40,600 nt of DNA from Candidatus Nomurabacteria bacterium RIFCSPLOWO2_01_FULL_41_12 (lineage in GTDB: Bacteria > Patescibacteriota > Minisyncoccia > Phycocordibacterales > UBA9973): NCBI GenBank assembly GCA_001787035.1, contig MFUY01000002.1, positions 7,355 to 47,954 on the forward strand, read 5' to 3'. The notes under the pieces are model-generated. The model ran no database searches. It saw nothing but the letters and a program-made list of their open reading frames with translations, and had not been told where the DNA came from. A program made the position numbers and the translations under genes. Below are positions 29,442 through 37,094 of this stretch, in pieces; position 1 is the first letter of the stretch; each line of letters starts with the position of its first letter.

Positions 29442-29499
29442 GGACGGGAAGGGACGGCGCACACAACATCGTGCTCCTTCCCCCCGTCCTTCTCTATTT
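29442..29499 (+). terminator. hairpin ending the second GC-rich unit
   Basis: GGACGGG (29442-29448) pairs with CCCGTCC (29483-29489), with inner purine/pyrimidine tracts, followed by TTCTCTATTTC. Terminator-like with a weak U-tract. Confidence 0.5.
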
Positions 29500-29504
29500 C
29501 TACC

Positions 29505-29548
29505 TTGACTATTCCGCGCTTATTTGCTAGGCTCAAGGGGCCTAGCAA
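29505..29548 (+). promoter_or_regulatory. putative promoter with overlapping palindrome before rpsN
   Basis: TTGACT, 17 nt, TAGGCT (29528-29533). A palindrome with 9-bp arms, TTGCTAGGC (29524-29532) and GCCTAGCAA (29540-29548), covers the -10 box, a typical operator position. A second possible promoter for rpsN lies further on, near 29590-29620. The rest of the 29549-29662 stretch is AT-rich with no ORF. Confidence 0.4.
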
Positions 29549-29662
29549 TAGATCGATCTGTATTTCTCCTTAAGGTCTTTAGTAGTTTTTTGAAGAACTT
29601 TAAGAAAAAATATACGATATCATCTATAAAAATAGGCGATATTTACTAGTTAATTTTTTTTG

Positions 29663-29848
29663 ATGGCAAAAACATCAGTAAAAGCGAGAGCTTCAAAGAA
29701 ACCCAAATTCAGCACCCGGGCCAAGAACCGATGTTTTCGCTGTGGCCGAGGCAATGCTTTTATGAGAGATTTCGGCATTTGCCGTATTTGTTTCAGAGAG
29801 TTGGCAAATGAAGGAATGTTACCGGGTGTTCGTAAATCAAGCTGGTAG
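29663..29848 (+). CDS. rpsN: 30S ribosomal protein S14 type Z (zinc-binding)
   Basis: A 61-residue short S14. KFSTRAKNRCFRCGRGNAFMRDFGICRICFRELA holds the zinc ligands CxxC...CxxC, and the end is GMLPGVRKSSW. ATG 29663 is used rather than the TTG just before it. First gene of the third segment of the ribosomal cluster (rpsN-rpsH-rplF-rplR-rpsE-rplO-secY). Confidence 0.96.
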   Translation: MAKTSVKARASKKPKFSTRAKNRCFRCGRGNAFMRDFGICRICFRELANEGMLPGVRKSSW

Positions 29849-29852
29849 TTAA

Positions 29853-29890
29853 CAGGTGTTGGACACCCGAATTCGGGTGTCCAACACCTG
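29853..29890. repeat. 38-nt perfect palindrome before rpsH (family III, copy 1)
   Basis: The 19-nt arms 29853-29871 and 29872-29890 are exact complements; the core is AGGTGTTGGACACC. It lies between the rpsN stop and the rpsH ATG at 29911, followed by a partial CACCTGAAGC repetition. Confidence 0.9.
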
Positions 29891-29910
29891 AAGCACCTGA
29901 AGCATAAAAA

Positions 29911-30297
29911 ATGGATTCAATTGCAAACATGTTAATAGTAATGAAGAATGGAGGTGAAGCCGGCAAAGAGTCCGTACTCTTACCGTATTCTAAAATGAAG
30001 AATGCTATTTTGGAATGTCTGCAGAAGGAAGGTTATGTAAATTCTGTCTCCAAGAAAGTCAAAAAAGATCAGCCGGTACTGGAAGTAGGTCTGATTTATA
30101 TGGAAGAAAAGCCAAAAATCGCAGAAGTTGAAAGGATTTCCAAACAGTCCAGGCGTGTCTATTTTAAAATGAAAGATATTCATAGAGTTAGAAACGGAGC
30201 AGGACTGCTCGTGCTTTCCACACCGAAAGGCATTTTATCCGGTAAAGAAGCGCGCAAAGAACAAGTCGGAGGTGAAGCGTTATTCAGAATTTGGTAA
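29911..30297 (+). CDS. rpsH: 30S ribosomal protein S8
   Basis: A 128-residue S8. DSIANMLIVMKNG and LECLQKEGYVNSV are followed by KMKDIHRVRNGAGLLVLSTPKGILSGKEARKE and ending GEALFRIW. In E. coli S8 represses the spc operon by binding mRNA; no such site was recognised here. Confidence 0.96.
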   Translation: MDSIANMLIVMKNGGEAGKESVLLPYSKMKNAILECLQKEGYVNSVSKKVKKDQPVLEVGLIYMEEKPKIAEVERISKQSRRVYFKMKDIHRVRNGAGLLVLSTPKGILSGKEARKEQVGGEALFRIW

Positions 30298-30301
30298 ATT
30301 T

Positions 30302-30835
30302 ATGAGTAGAATAGGCAAACAAGAAATAGTTATACCAGGGGGAGTGAAAGTCACACAGAGTGGTCCTACTCTTACTGTTGTCGGTCCTAAAGGTACACTA
30401 ACTAAAAATTTCAGAGATGATATTACTATCACTATTGCCGGCAATGCCATAAATTTAAATATCAAGAGAAATGACAAATTCTCCAAATCTCTCTGGGGCA
30501 CTTATGCTTCACATATCAAGAATATGATTGCCGGAGTACAAACGCCGTATCAGAAGAAATTAATCCTAGAAGGCGTGGGGTTCAAGTCCGAAGTCAAGGG
30601 CAAAACTCTTAATTTTGCCCTAGGGTTTTCCCATCCGGTCATTGTGGAAATTCCGGACACCATTACCGCTACTGCCGATAAAAATAATATTACGATTACC
30701 GGGATTGATAAGGAATTAGTTGGAAGTTTTACCGCTGCCATCCGTGCCTTAAAGAAACCGGAGCCTTACAAGGGCAAAGGGATGCGTTATGAGGGCGAGG
30801 TTATCAGGCGCAAGCAAGGCAAGAAGACAGTTTAA
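30302..30835 (+). CDS. rplF: 50S ribosomal protein L6
   Basis: A 177-residue L6 starting MSRIGKQEIVIPGGVKV, with LEGVGFKSEVKGKTLNFALGFSHPV and the C-terminal EPYKGKGMRYEGEVIRRKQGKK. ATG 30302 is chosen over an upstream in-frame ATG at 30272 inside rpsH because it matches the family N-terminus. Confidence 0.97.
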   Translation: MSRIGKQEIVIPGGVKVTQSGPTLTVVGPKGTLTKNFRDDITITIAGNAINLNIKRNDKFSKSLWGTYASHIKNMIAGVQTPYQKKLILEGVGFKSEVKGKTLNFALGFSHPVIVEIPDTITATADKNNITITGIDKELVGSFTAAIRALKKPEPYKGKGMRYEGEVIRRKQGKKTV

Positions 30836-30837
30836 AT

Positions 30838-30890
30838 ACAGGTGTTAAATACAGGTGTTGGACACCCGGGTTCAGGTGTCCAACACCTAG
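30838..30890. repeat. GGTGTTGGACACC hairpin before rplR (family III, copy 2)
   Basis: The arms AGGTGTTGGACACC (30853-30866) and GGTGTCCAACACCT (30875-30888) are perfect complements around an 8-nt loop. An extra ACAGGTGTT direct repeat lies at 30838-30846. The rplR ATG is 14 nt downstream. Confidence 0.88.
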
Positions 30891-30902
30891 AGAATAAAAA
30901 TC

Positions 30903-31244
30903 ATGCAAAAGAAAAACAACAAAAGAATAAGGCTGAAGAAGAGAATCAGAGTAAAAATCAAAGGTACTGAAACGCGCCCGCGTCTGACTGTTTTTCGTTC
31001 AAATAAATTTATCTATGCGCAAATTATCAATGACTTGGCGGGGAAAACTTTAGTGCAGGCAAGTGACGTGAAAGTGACCAAAGGAACGAAGACAGAGAGA
31101 GCCAAGGAAGTAGGCCGCCTGATAGGCGCTCTTTGTCTGAAAATAAAAATTAGCAAAGTTGTTTTTGATCGCAACGGATTTAAGTATACCGGAAGGATAA
31201 AGACAGTAGCAGATGAAGCCAGGGCTTCAGGTCTTCAATTTTAA
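30903..31244 (+). CDS. rplR: 50S ribosomal protein L18
   Basis: A 113-residue 5S rRNA-binding protein. RIRVKIKGTETRPRLTVFRSNKFIYAQIINDLAGKTL and KVVFDRNGFKYTGRIKTVADEARASGLQF are characteristic. Confidence 0.96.
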   Translation: MQKKNNKRIRLKKRIRVKIKGTETRPRLTVFRSNKFIYAQIINDLAGKTLVQASDVKVTKGTKTERAKEVGRLIGALCLKIKISKVVFDRNGFKYTGRIKTVADEARASGLQF

Positions 31245-31248
31245 TAGC

Positions 31249-31294
31249 GTCGCGCTTTAATGGACGATTGCGCGACATGATTTCGTAAAATCAT
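31249..31294 (+). promoter_or_regulatory. two-hairpin leader before rpsE (family II, copy 2)
   Basis: GTCGCGC (31249-31255) pairs with GCGCGAC (31270-31276) around 14 nt. TGATTT (31278-31283) then pairs with AAATCA (31288-31293) around CGTA. One nt separates it from the rpsE ATG. Both stems are identical to the rplK copy, with differences confined to the loops. Confidence 0.78.
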
Positions 31295-31885
31295 ATGGAA
31301 AAGACAAAAGAAAAAAAGAATAATAATCGCAGAGGATCCTCTTTCGGACGAGCAAAGCCGGAGTTTGACCAGAAGATTTTAAATATTCGCCGCGTGACCA
31401 GGGTTGTCGCTGGCGGACGCCGGTTTTCCTTTAGCGTCGCTTTGGTGGCCGGGGATAAAAAGGGGTCTGTTGGTTTAGGCTTGGGAAAAGCGGGAGATAC
31501 GGCACTCGCGATAAATAAAGCAGTACGCAATGCCAAGAAAAATATGATAAGGTTAAAGTTGACAAAGACAATGTCTATTCCCCACGAGCTTTCTGCTAAG
31601 TTTTCAAGCTCACGAATTATTCTTTTGCCGAACAAGGGTCGCGGGCTGGTAGCTGGCTCGGTTATTCGCGATATAATAAAACTCTCCGGGATGAAGGATA
31701 TTACTGGGAAAATCGTGTCTAATAGCAAGAATAAATTAAACAATGCCAAAGCAGTCATGGAGGCTCTCTCTGTTATTTCTTCAAAATATGCAAAACCAGT
31801 AGTGGAAAACATTACCATAGTCCCGGTAGAAGTTCCTATCCCCGCAACATTTATTAAAGATGTAAAAGAGGAACCCCAGCAGTAG
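31295..31885 (+). CDS. rpsE: 30S ribosomal protein S5
   Basis: A 196-residue S5. ILNIRRVTRVVAGGRRFSFSVALVAGDKKGSVGLGLGKAGD spans the double-stranded-RNA-like domain, and GRGLVAGSVIRDIIKLSGMKDITGKIV follows. rpmD (L30), which usually comes next, is absent; rplO starts 58 nt later. Confidence 0.97.
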   Translation: MEKTKEKKNNNRRGSSFGRAKPEFDQKILNIRRVTRVVAGGRRFSFSVALVAGDKKGSVGLGLGKAGDTALAINKAVRNAKKNMIRLKLTKTMSIPHELSAKFSSSRIILLPNKGRGLVAGSVIRDIIKLSGMKDITGKIVSNSKNKLNNAKAVMEALSVISSKYAKPVVENITIVPVEVPIPATFIKDVKEEPQQ

Positions 31886-31943
31886 AGCGAAGCTCACTAC
31901 GGGGCAAGAAAAAATAAATAAATAAAATTTCTGTAAAAAATAT

Positions 31944-32246
31944 ATGCAAATACATAATTTAAAAAGAACTCATAAAAATAAAAAAGATCGGCTGGTGGGC
32001 CGTGGTGGGAAGCACGCCAAGACTTCTGGCCGCGGAGGCAAGGGCCAAACGGCTCGCGCCGGTAACAAGCGCCGTCCGGAACTTCGTGATATCATTAAGA
32101 AATTGCCGAAGAATCGCGGGTACAGATTTAAGTCTGTTCGCAGGGCATTGGTTCTTTCAAAAGAGAAGCTTGCCTCTCCAGGTGAAAAGTTTTCGGATAT
32201 TCGCAAGCGCCTCGGAATAAAGGGCAAGAAGATAAAGATTAGATAA
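31944..32246 (+). CDS. rplO: 50S ribosomal protein L15, short form
   Basis: A 100-residue protein with the L15 N-terminal extension (RLVGRGGKHAKTSGRGGKGQTARAG, RPELRDIIKKLPKNRGY) and only part of the globular domain. Bacterial L15 is usually about 145 residues; the C-terminal strand-helix region (the usual GA-a-k motif) is missing. The stop is 1 nt before secY, so the shortening is not caused by the window edge. Confidence 0.92.
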   Translation: MQIHNLKRTHKNKKDRLVGRGGKHAKTSGRGGKGQTARAGNKRRPELRDIIKKLPKNRGYRFKSVRRALVLSKEKLASPGEKFSDIRKRLGIKGKKIKIR

Positions 32247-32247
32247 A

Positions 32248-33519
32248 ATGTTGAATTTTTGGAACAAAATGAAATTAGTCTGGACGGATACTTCACTACG
32301 AAAAAGGGTATTCTTCGTGCTTTTTATATTGATATTGTTCAGACTGCTTTCGGCTATTCCTATTCCCGGCATCGATACATTGCAACTCAATCGATTTCTC
32401 TCTAACAATCAATTTTTCGGTATTTTAAATATATTCTCCGGAGGCGGGCTTTCCAACCTTTCCATTATAATGCTCGGTGTCGGTCCGTATATTACTAGCT
32501 CGATTATTATGCAGCTTTTGACCATTATGGTTCCGGCTTTAAAGAAAATTTACCACGAAGAAGGTGAGGCTGGCAGAAAGAGGTTTACCCAATACTCCAG
32601 ACTGCTTACTGTGCCTTTGGCCGGTCTTCAAGGCTTCGCTCTTTTGGCTATTTTAGAAAGCCAGAATATTTTAGTTAATCTGACGGCTTTTGACAGAGTG
32701 ACGAATTTAATTATTGTGGTTGCTGGGTCAATCTTGCTAATGTGGCTGGGCGAGCTTGTGTCCGAATTCGGCATCGGGAACGGCGTGTCGCTCATAATTT
32801 TTGCCGGTATTGTGGCGACTTTGCCTTCACAGGTCAGCCAGCTTGCCTTCACTTTTGATGTTTCTCAAGTTCCGCTTTATTTGATGTTTATGGTCGTGGG
32901 CGTCTTGGTCATTGCCGGCATTGTCCTTGTGACTGAAGCCGAACGCCCGATTCCCGTCACTTATGCCAAGCGTGTCAGGGGGATGAAAATGTACGGCGGC
33001 GGTTCCACTTATCTGCCGCTCCGGGTCAACCAAGCCGGAGTGATTCCGATAATTTTCGCTCTTTCCATCCTGCTTTTCCCGCAAATGATCGGCACTTTTT
33101 TGTCGCGCTTTGATAATGTGATAATTGCGAAAATTTCCAGCCTGCTTATTTCATTTACACAAACCTCAGTGCTTTATGCAATACTCTACTTTATTTTGGT
33201 ATTTCTTTTTACTTATTTTTATACGGCAGTCACTTTTGACCCCGAGGCGCTCTCCACCAACTTGCAAAAAAACGGTGCTTTTATTCCCGGTATCCGCCCG
33301 GGCGCGTCAACTTCCGACTATATTTCTAAAGTCTTGAGCCGTATCACGCTTCTCGGCGCTGTCTTTCTGGGCTTTATCGCTGTATTGCCTCTCATTATGC
33401 AATTTGCCACCGGGATAGCTGCTTTGGCGCTCGGTGGCACTTCAATCTTGATCGTCGTCTCTGTCGTCTTAGACCTGATGAAAAAAGTGGATTCGCAAAT
33501 CTCCATGCGAGAGTATTAA
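32248..33519 (+). CDS. secY: preprotein translocase subunit SecY
   Basis: A 423-residue ten-helix channel protein. Visible elements: RLLSAIPIPGID (start of the plug region), GVGPYITSSIIMQLL, GEAGRKRFTQYSRLLT, VKVNQAG-like LRVNQAGVIPIIFA and the C-terminal GTSILIVVSVVLDLMKKVDSQI. It acts with SecE, encoded at 4432. Confidence 0.97.
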   Translation: MLNFWNKMKLVWTDTSLRKRVFFVLFILILFRLLSAIPIPGIDTLQLNRFLSNNQFFGILNIFSGGGLSNLSIIMLGVGPYITSSIIMQLLTIMVPALKKIYHEEGEAGRKRFTQYSRLLTVPLAGLQGFALLAILESQNILVNLTAFDRVTNLIIVVAGSILLMWLGELVSEFGIGNGVSLIIFAGIVATLPSQVSQLAFTFDVSQVPLYLMFMVVGVLVIAGIVLVTEAERPIPVTYAKRVRGMKMYGGGSTYLPLRVNQAGVIPIIFALSILLFPQMIGTFLSRFDNVIIAKISSLLISFTQTSVLYAILYFILVFLFTYFYTAVTFDPEALSTNLQKNGAFIPGIRPGASTSDYISKVLSRITLLGAVFLGFIAVLPLIMQFATGIAALALGGTSILIVVSVVLDLMKKVDSQISMREY

Positions 33520-33523
33520 AACT

Positions 33524-33540
33524 ACTAGGCAAGACCTAGT
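33524..33540 (+). terminator. short hairpin after secY
   Basis: ACTAGG, CAAGA loop, CCTAGT, then CGAAAAAG. It is perfect but short and lacks a U-tract, so it may be a processing signal rather than a terminator. Confidence 0.4.
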
Positions 33541-33551
33541 CGAAAAAGATT

Positions 33552-34067
33552 ATGTCAAAAAAAGAAAAAATAGAAATAATAATGACAGGGGGAACAATAG
33601 ATTCCTCGTGGAATGGTATTAAAGATACAGCCATTGTAAATGCTCATTCCATAATCCCTGGTTATTTCAAGAAATTAATTATTTATCCGGAAATTAAATT
33701 TACTGAAATTTGTATGAAGGATAGCAGGGAAATAAACCAGGAAGATATTAAAAATATCTTGAAAAAAATTGAAAAAAGTAAAGCAAATAAAGTTCTTATA
33801 ACGCATGGTACATATACTATGCCTGATACAGCAAAATTTCTTGAAGCCAATTTAAAAAGAAAAGATCAAACTATTGTTTTCACAGGTTCCATGGTTCCCC
33901 TAGAAGGTGTTTATCCCACTGACGCAGGTTTTAATCTTGGTTTTGCCATTTCTAAAGTTCAAGAGCTTAAACCAGGGTTTTATATATGTATGAATGGTGA
34001 AACTTTTAGTCCTCAAGAAGTAGTAAAGAATTTAGGCGAAGGGAAGTTCTATTCCATATTTAGATAA
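33552..34067 (+). CDS. asparaginase/glutaminase N-terminal-domain protein
   Basis: A 171-residue protein matching only the N-terminal domain of type I/II asparaginases (normally about 330 residues). The nucleophile loop TGGTID is at 12-17, and THGTYTM (84-90) corresponds to the family's HGTDT with Tyr88 where the Asp should be. FTGSMVP follows. The frame ends cleanly where the domain ends. It may be a stand-alone domain of altered function or a relict; asparaginase activity is doubtful. Confidence 0.75.
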   Translation: MSKKEKIEIIMTGGTIDSSWNGIKDTAIVNAHSIIPGYFKKLIIYPEIKFTEICMKDSREINQEDIKNILKKIEKSKANKVLITHGTYTMPDTAKFLEANLKRKDQTIVFTGSMVPLEGVYPTDAGFNLGFAISKVQELKPGFYICMNGETFSPQEVVKNLGEGKFYSIFR

Positions 34068-34093
34068 GTTAGGAAATTATTTCCCAAGGAAAG

Positions 34094-34936
34094 ATGAAAA
34101 CCCCGGAATATCCAATTAAGAGAATAGAAAAATCTCCTCTTAAAAAAGTTGAACAAGCGCCTAATGTGCCTATTATTGATATTATTCGTCACGGGGACAC
34201 AGATTATAAACAAGGGCGGGGTGATGACTATAAAAGGGCGCAACTCAATACTAGTTTTCCTGGTTTCAAGTTAGATAGCGAGCATTTGGATTTAACGCGT
34301 GGGGGGATAATAACGATGAAGGAAGCGGCCCTTCAGCTAGTAAATATAATAGATAGAGCAAATGAAGTAGTTTTGATAATTAGTTCACCATCTCAGCGTG
34401 CGCATTCATCGGCATTAGTTGTGGAAAAGGAATTAAGAGATAACGGCATAAATATTTTAAATGGCACAGGGGAATTTAAATTCGCCGGGGCGTTAGATGA
34501 AGCCAGTTCACGATTAGATAAATTGCGTGATAAATATTATAGCAAAGAAGGCAATCCTAAAACTGACGAGGGCCACGTTGATATTAGAGACAAACGTCAT
34601 GAGGTTGAAGCCTTAGCTTTCCAACGATTTTTACGACATATGAATAATATTTATAAATGGCTGAAACCAGAAACCCTAGAAAAGATAAAAGGAAAAAGGT
34701 TAAGAATTGTATGTTTCACTCACGGCGAAATTACAGGTCATTTTATCCCTGAAGCTTTTCATTTCACAGCTGAAGGAGGCCATCAAAAAAGAAGTCAAAT
34801 TTTAGAAATTTTGCCTAAGTCTCAACTTATAGCAGGCAAAAAGATTACCACTAATGTAAAATTATATCCAACTAGAGAAAGGGACTCTGGAAAAGATGGA
34901 CAAATAACAAGAGGTTTTAAGCCGAAGAATAGCTAG
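34094..34936 (+). CDS. histidine phosphatase superfamily protein
   Basis: A 280-residue protein with the RHG motif (IIRHGDTDY, residues 31-38) carrying the phospho-acceptor His. A later CFTHGEITGHFIP supplies the second catalytic His. EEASS-like acidic helices lie between. Longer than phosphoglycerate mutases, substrate unknown. Its 3' end overlaps the convergent kinase-like gene by 20 nt. It sits in the secY-adk gap with other accessory genes. Confidence 0.75.
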   Translation: MKTPEYPIKRIEKSPLKKVEQAPNVPIIDIIRHGDTDYKQGRGDDYKRAQLNTSFPGFKLDSEHLDLTRGGIITMKEAALQLVNIIDRANEVVLIISSPSQRAHSSALVVEKELRDNGINILNGTGEFKFAGALDEASSRLDKLRDKYYSKEGNPKTDEGHVDIRDKRHEVEALAFQRFLRHMNNIYKWLKPETLEKIKGKRLRIVCFTHGEITGHFIPEAFHFTAEGGHQKRSQILEILPKSQLIAGKKITTNVKLYPTRERDSGKDGQITRGFKPKNS

Positions 34937-35534
34937 GTGTATTTTTGTACCCCTCAATTGCTTTTAAGATATCTTTGGTAACTTTCGAGATAGATTGATT
35001 GCCGTTGATTGTTTTGAGCTTTTTTAGGCTTTTAAAATACTTTACGGTTTTGCCGACTTGGTCTTTATGCCATTTTATGCGAGTAACAATAAGCTTTTTT
35101 GTATCAAATACTTTATAGATTGCTTTCATATTTCCGACTTTGCGCAAGAGAGAGCGTTTATACACTTCTTTGTCTGAGAGAGTAATGTATAAAGCTAAAA
35201 AATCCTGATTTTGTGAGTAAAGAATTTTTTTTACAAGCTGGCCTTCCGGCTTGAGCCTAGGAGTACCCAGAAAGAGCAGGTCTTTGTTTTTTGGCTTGTT
35301 TTTTATTTCTCTAATTAAGAATCTTTGTAGCAAAACAGTCGGTAAAGGTTTGCCTTTTCCCGTGGTTCTCCTAGCCCAGTCGCCATTTTTACTTTTTTCT
35401 TTTAGGAGCTTGCGTGAATATACACCGGACTCAACAAATTTTAACGCATATTTCTTTTTTAGAATGTTGGCTTGGGTTTCTTTGCCGGAAGCTATCATTC
35501 CGAGAAGCACTATGTTAAATCCAAGTTTTTTCAT
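34917..35534 (-). CDS. adenylate-kinase-like NTPase with atypical P-loop
   Basis: A 205-residue protein similar in layout to the adjacent adenylate kinase: P-loop region IVLLGMIASGKETQANIL, ESGVYSRKLLKEK, then LLFLGTPRLKPEGQLV in the place of DGFPR. The P-loop has GKE where GKG/GKS/GKT is expected, and the Arg-rich LID (RxxR...DD) is not seen. Probably a diverged paralogue with altered or lost activity. TAGAAT lies 9 nt before its ATG. Confidence 0.65.
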   Translation of the reverse strand: MKKLGFNIVLLGMIASGKETQANILKKKYALKFVESGVYSRKLLKEKSKNGDWARRTTGKGKPLPTVLLQRFLIREIKNKPKNKDLLFLGTPRLKPEGQLVKKILYSQNQDFLALYITLSDKEVYKRSLLRKVGNMKAIYKVFDTKKLIVTRIKWHKDQVGKTVKYFKSLKKLKTINGNQSISKVTKDILKAIEGYKNTPSYSSA

Positions 35535-35560
35535 AATAAAGCCATTCTATTACAAAATCC

Positions 35561-35589
35561 TTGATTATTCAAGCTAAATTTTGTATTGT
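35561..35589 (+). promoter_or_regulatory. promoter of adk, leaderless type
   Basis: TTGATT, 17 nt, TATTGT. The predicted +1 of 35596 is 2 nt before the ATG at 35598. Confidence 0.55.
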
Positions 35590-35597
35590 TTAGATAT

Positions 35598-36194
35598 ATG
35601 CCAAATGAAAATAGTCAGACTTTCGTATTTTTTGGAATAGTGGGCTCCGGCAAAGGGACACAGGTGAAATTGCTGATGGATTTTTTAAAGACTCGTGACG
35701 GACGGGAGATAGTTTATGCTTACCCAGGTAATGAGTACAGGAAACTTATAGAGTCCGGTAGCTATACTGGTTCTTTGGTAAAAGGTCCTGTTTCTCGTGG
35801 TGAACTTCTTCCCGGTTTTTTAACTGACGCTATTGTTACAAATATTCTCATTTTATCTTTGACTCCAGAGAAACATTTGATTGCCGATGGATACCCTCGC
35901 GCAGTAGCCCAATCTATGAGCTTTGAAAAAATGATGGAGTTTTATAAACGGAAAGACATAAAGATTATTTATATTGAAGTAAAAAAAGAGGAAGGAATAA
36001 AGAGAAATCTTTTACGTGGTCGGCATGATGATACAGGAGAAGGTCTTGCCAAAAGATTTGATGAATATGTAAACAATGTAGTGCCAGCGATGAATTATTT
36101 TAAAGATAAAGAAAATTATAAGATTTATCCTATCAATGGCGAGCAATCAGTAGAAAATGTGCATAAAGATATTATCGAAGCTCTGGGGTTTTAG
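35598..36194 (+). CDS. adk: adenylate kinase family protein
   Basis: A 198-residue nucleoside monophosphate kinase. GIVGSGKGTQ is the P-loop, ADGYPRAVAQ the NMP-binding Arg motif, and RGRHDDTGEGLAKRFDEY the LID Arg/Asp pair. The position between secY and map is the classic adk place. ATG 35598 rather than an upstream TTG is supported by the promoter spacing. There is no zinc finger in the LID. Confidence 0.88.
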   Translation: MPNENSQTFVFFGIVGSGKGTQVKLLMDFLKTRDGREIVYAYPGNEYRKLIESGSYTGSLVKGPVSRGELLPGFLTDAIVTNILILSLTPEKHLIADGYPRAVAQSMSFEKMMEFYKRKDIKIIYIEVKKEEGIKRNLLRGRHDDTGEGLAKRFDEYVNNVVPAMNYFKDKENYKIYPINGEQSVENVHKDIIEALGF

Positions 36195-36196
36195 CC

Positions 36197-36269
36197 ACTT
36201 GTCCCGTACTAAATTTTTGATTAAGATAAATGACCACTCTTAGTAACAATTTAAAATTTTAGTACTGGG
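36197..36269 (+). promoter_or_regulatory. structured 5' leader element, copy D, before map (family I)
   Basis: It runs from ACTTGTCCCGT to CTGGG against the map ATG. The start-proximal helix is CCC-GTACTAAA with TTTAGTAC-U-GGG, as in copy B. The competing partner here is an internal TTAGTA that can pair with TACTAA of the 5' arm. The middle region differs from copy B, so this is not a simple recent duplication. Confidence 0.82.
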
Positions 36270-37052
36270 ATGATAATTATTAAAACACCAGAAGAAATAG
36301 AAATACTGCGAAAAGGGGGCAGGCATCTGGCGGCTGTGCTTCATAAAGTAAAAGAGAAAATAAAACCAGGAATTTCCACGAAAGATTTGGATGATTATGC
36401 ATTTAAGTTAATTAATGAAATGGGCGACTCTCCCGCATTTTTGAATTATCGTCCAGCCGGCGCGAAAGTTCCTTTTCCTGCAAGTCTTTGTGTGTCTGTC
36501 AATGATGAAGTAGTGCACGGCATTCCAAACAAGGAAAGAATATTAAAAGAGGGTGACATTGTCGCGCTTGATTTAGGACTTAAGCATAAAGGGCTTTTTA
36601 CCGACATGGCATTTACGGTACCAGTAGGGAAAGTGAGTTCTAGCGCTCTTAAATTAATGGAGGTGACAGAGAAGGCACTGCAAGTGGGCATCAATGCGGC
36701 GCAAGCCGGCAATACGGTAGGGGACATCGGCCATGCCGTTGAGAGTTTTGTGCGTGCCCAAAAAAACAGCCAGCAGTACGGTATTGTAGAAGTTCTCTCG
36801 GGGCACGGAGTCGGACGCGCAATACATGAAGACCCCTATATACCCAACTTTGGGAAAAAAGGGAAAGGAGAAAAGTTAGTTCCGGGCATGGTCATTGCGC
36901 TCGAGCCGATGATAAATAACGGCACAAAAAATGTGACTTTGGACGATGACGGCTACACTTTCCGCACAGCTGACAGCAAAAACAGCGCGCATTTTGAGCA
37001 TACAATTTTGATTACCGAAAATGGGCCGGAAATTTTGACCAAAACTTTTTAA
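36270..37052 (+). CDS. map: methionine aminopeptidase type I
   Basis: A 260-residue MetAP. PAFLNYRPAGAKVPFPASLCVSVNDEVVHGIP is followed by VALDLGLKHKGLFTDMAFTVPVG with two metal Asp. SGHGVGRAIHEDPYIPNFG supplies the His, and ALEPM and EHTILITENGPEILT the metal Glu. It removes N-terminal Met from nascent proteins. It does not lead into infA-rpmJ-rpsM as usual; a TraG-like gene follows. Confidence 0.96.
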   Translation: MIIIKTPEEIEILRKGGRHLAAVLHKVKEKIKPGISTKDLDDYAFKLINEMGDSPAFLNYRPAGAKVPFPASLCVSVNDEVVHGIPNKERILKEGDIVALDLGLKHKGLFTDMAFTVPVGKVSSSALKLMEVTEKALQVGINAAQAGNTVGDIGHAVESFVRAQKNSQQYGIVEVLSGHGVGRAIHEDPYIPNFGKKGKGEKLVPGMVIALEPMINNGTKNVTLDDDGYTFRTADSKNSAHFEHTILITENGPEILTKTF

Positions 37053-37094
37053 AAAAATTTTAGCTTTTGTTTGTTTTGTTATATACTTATATCC

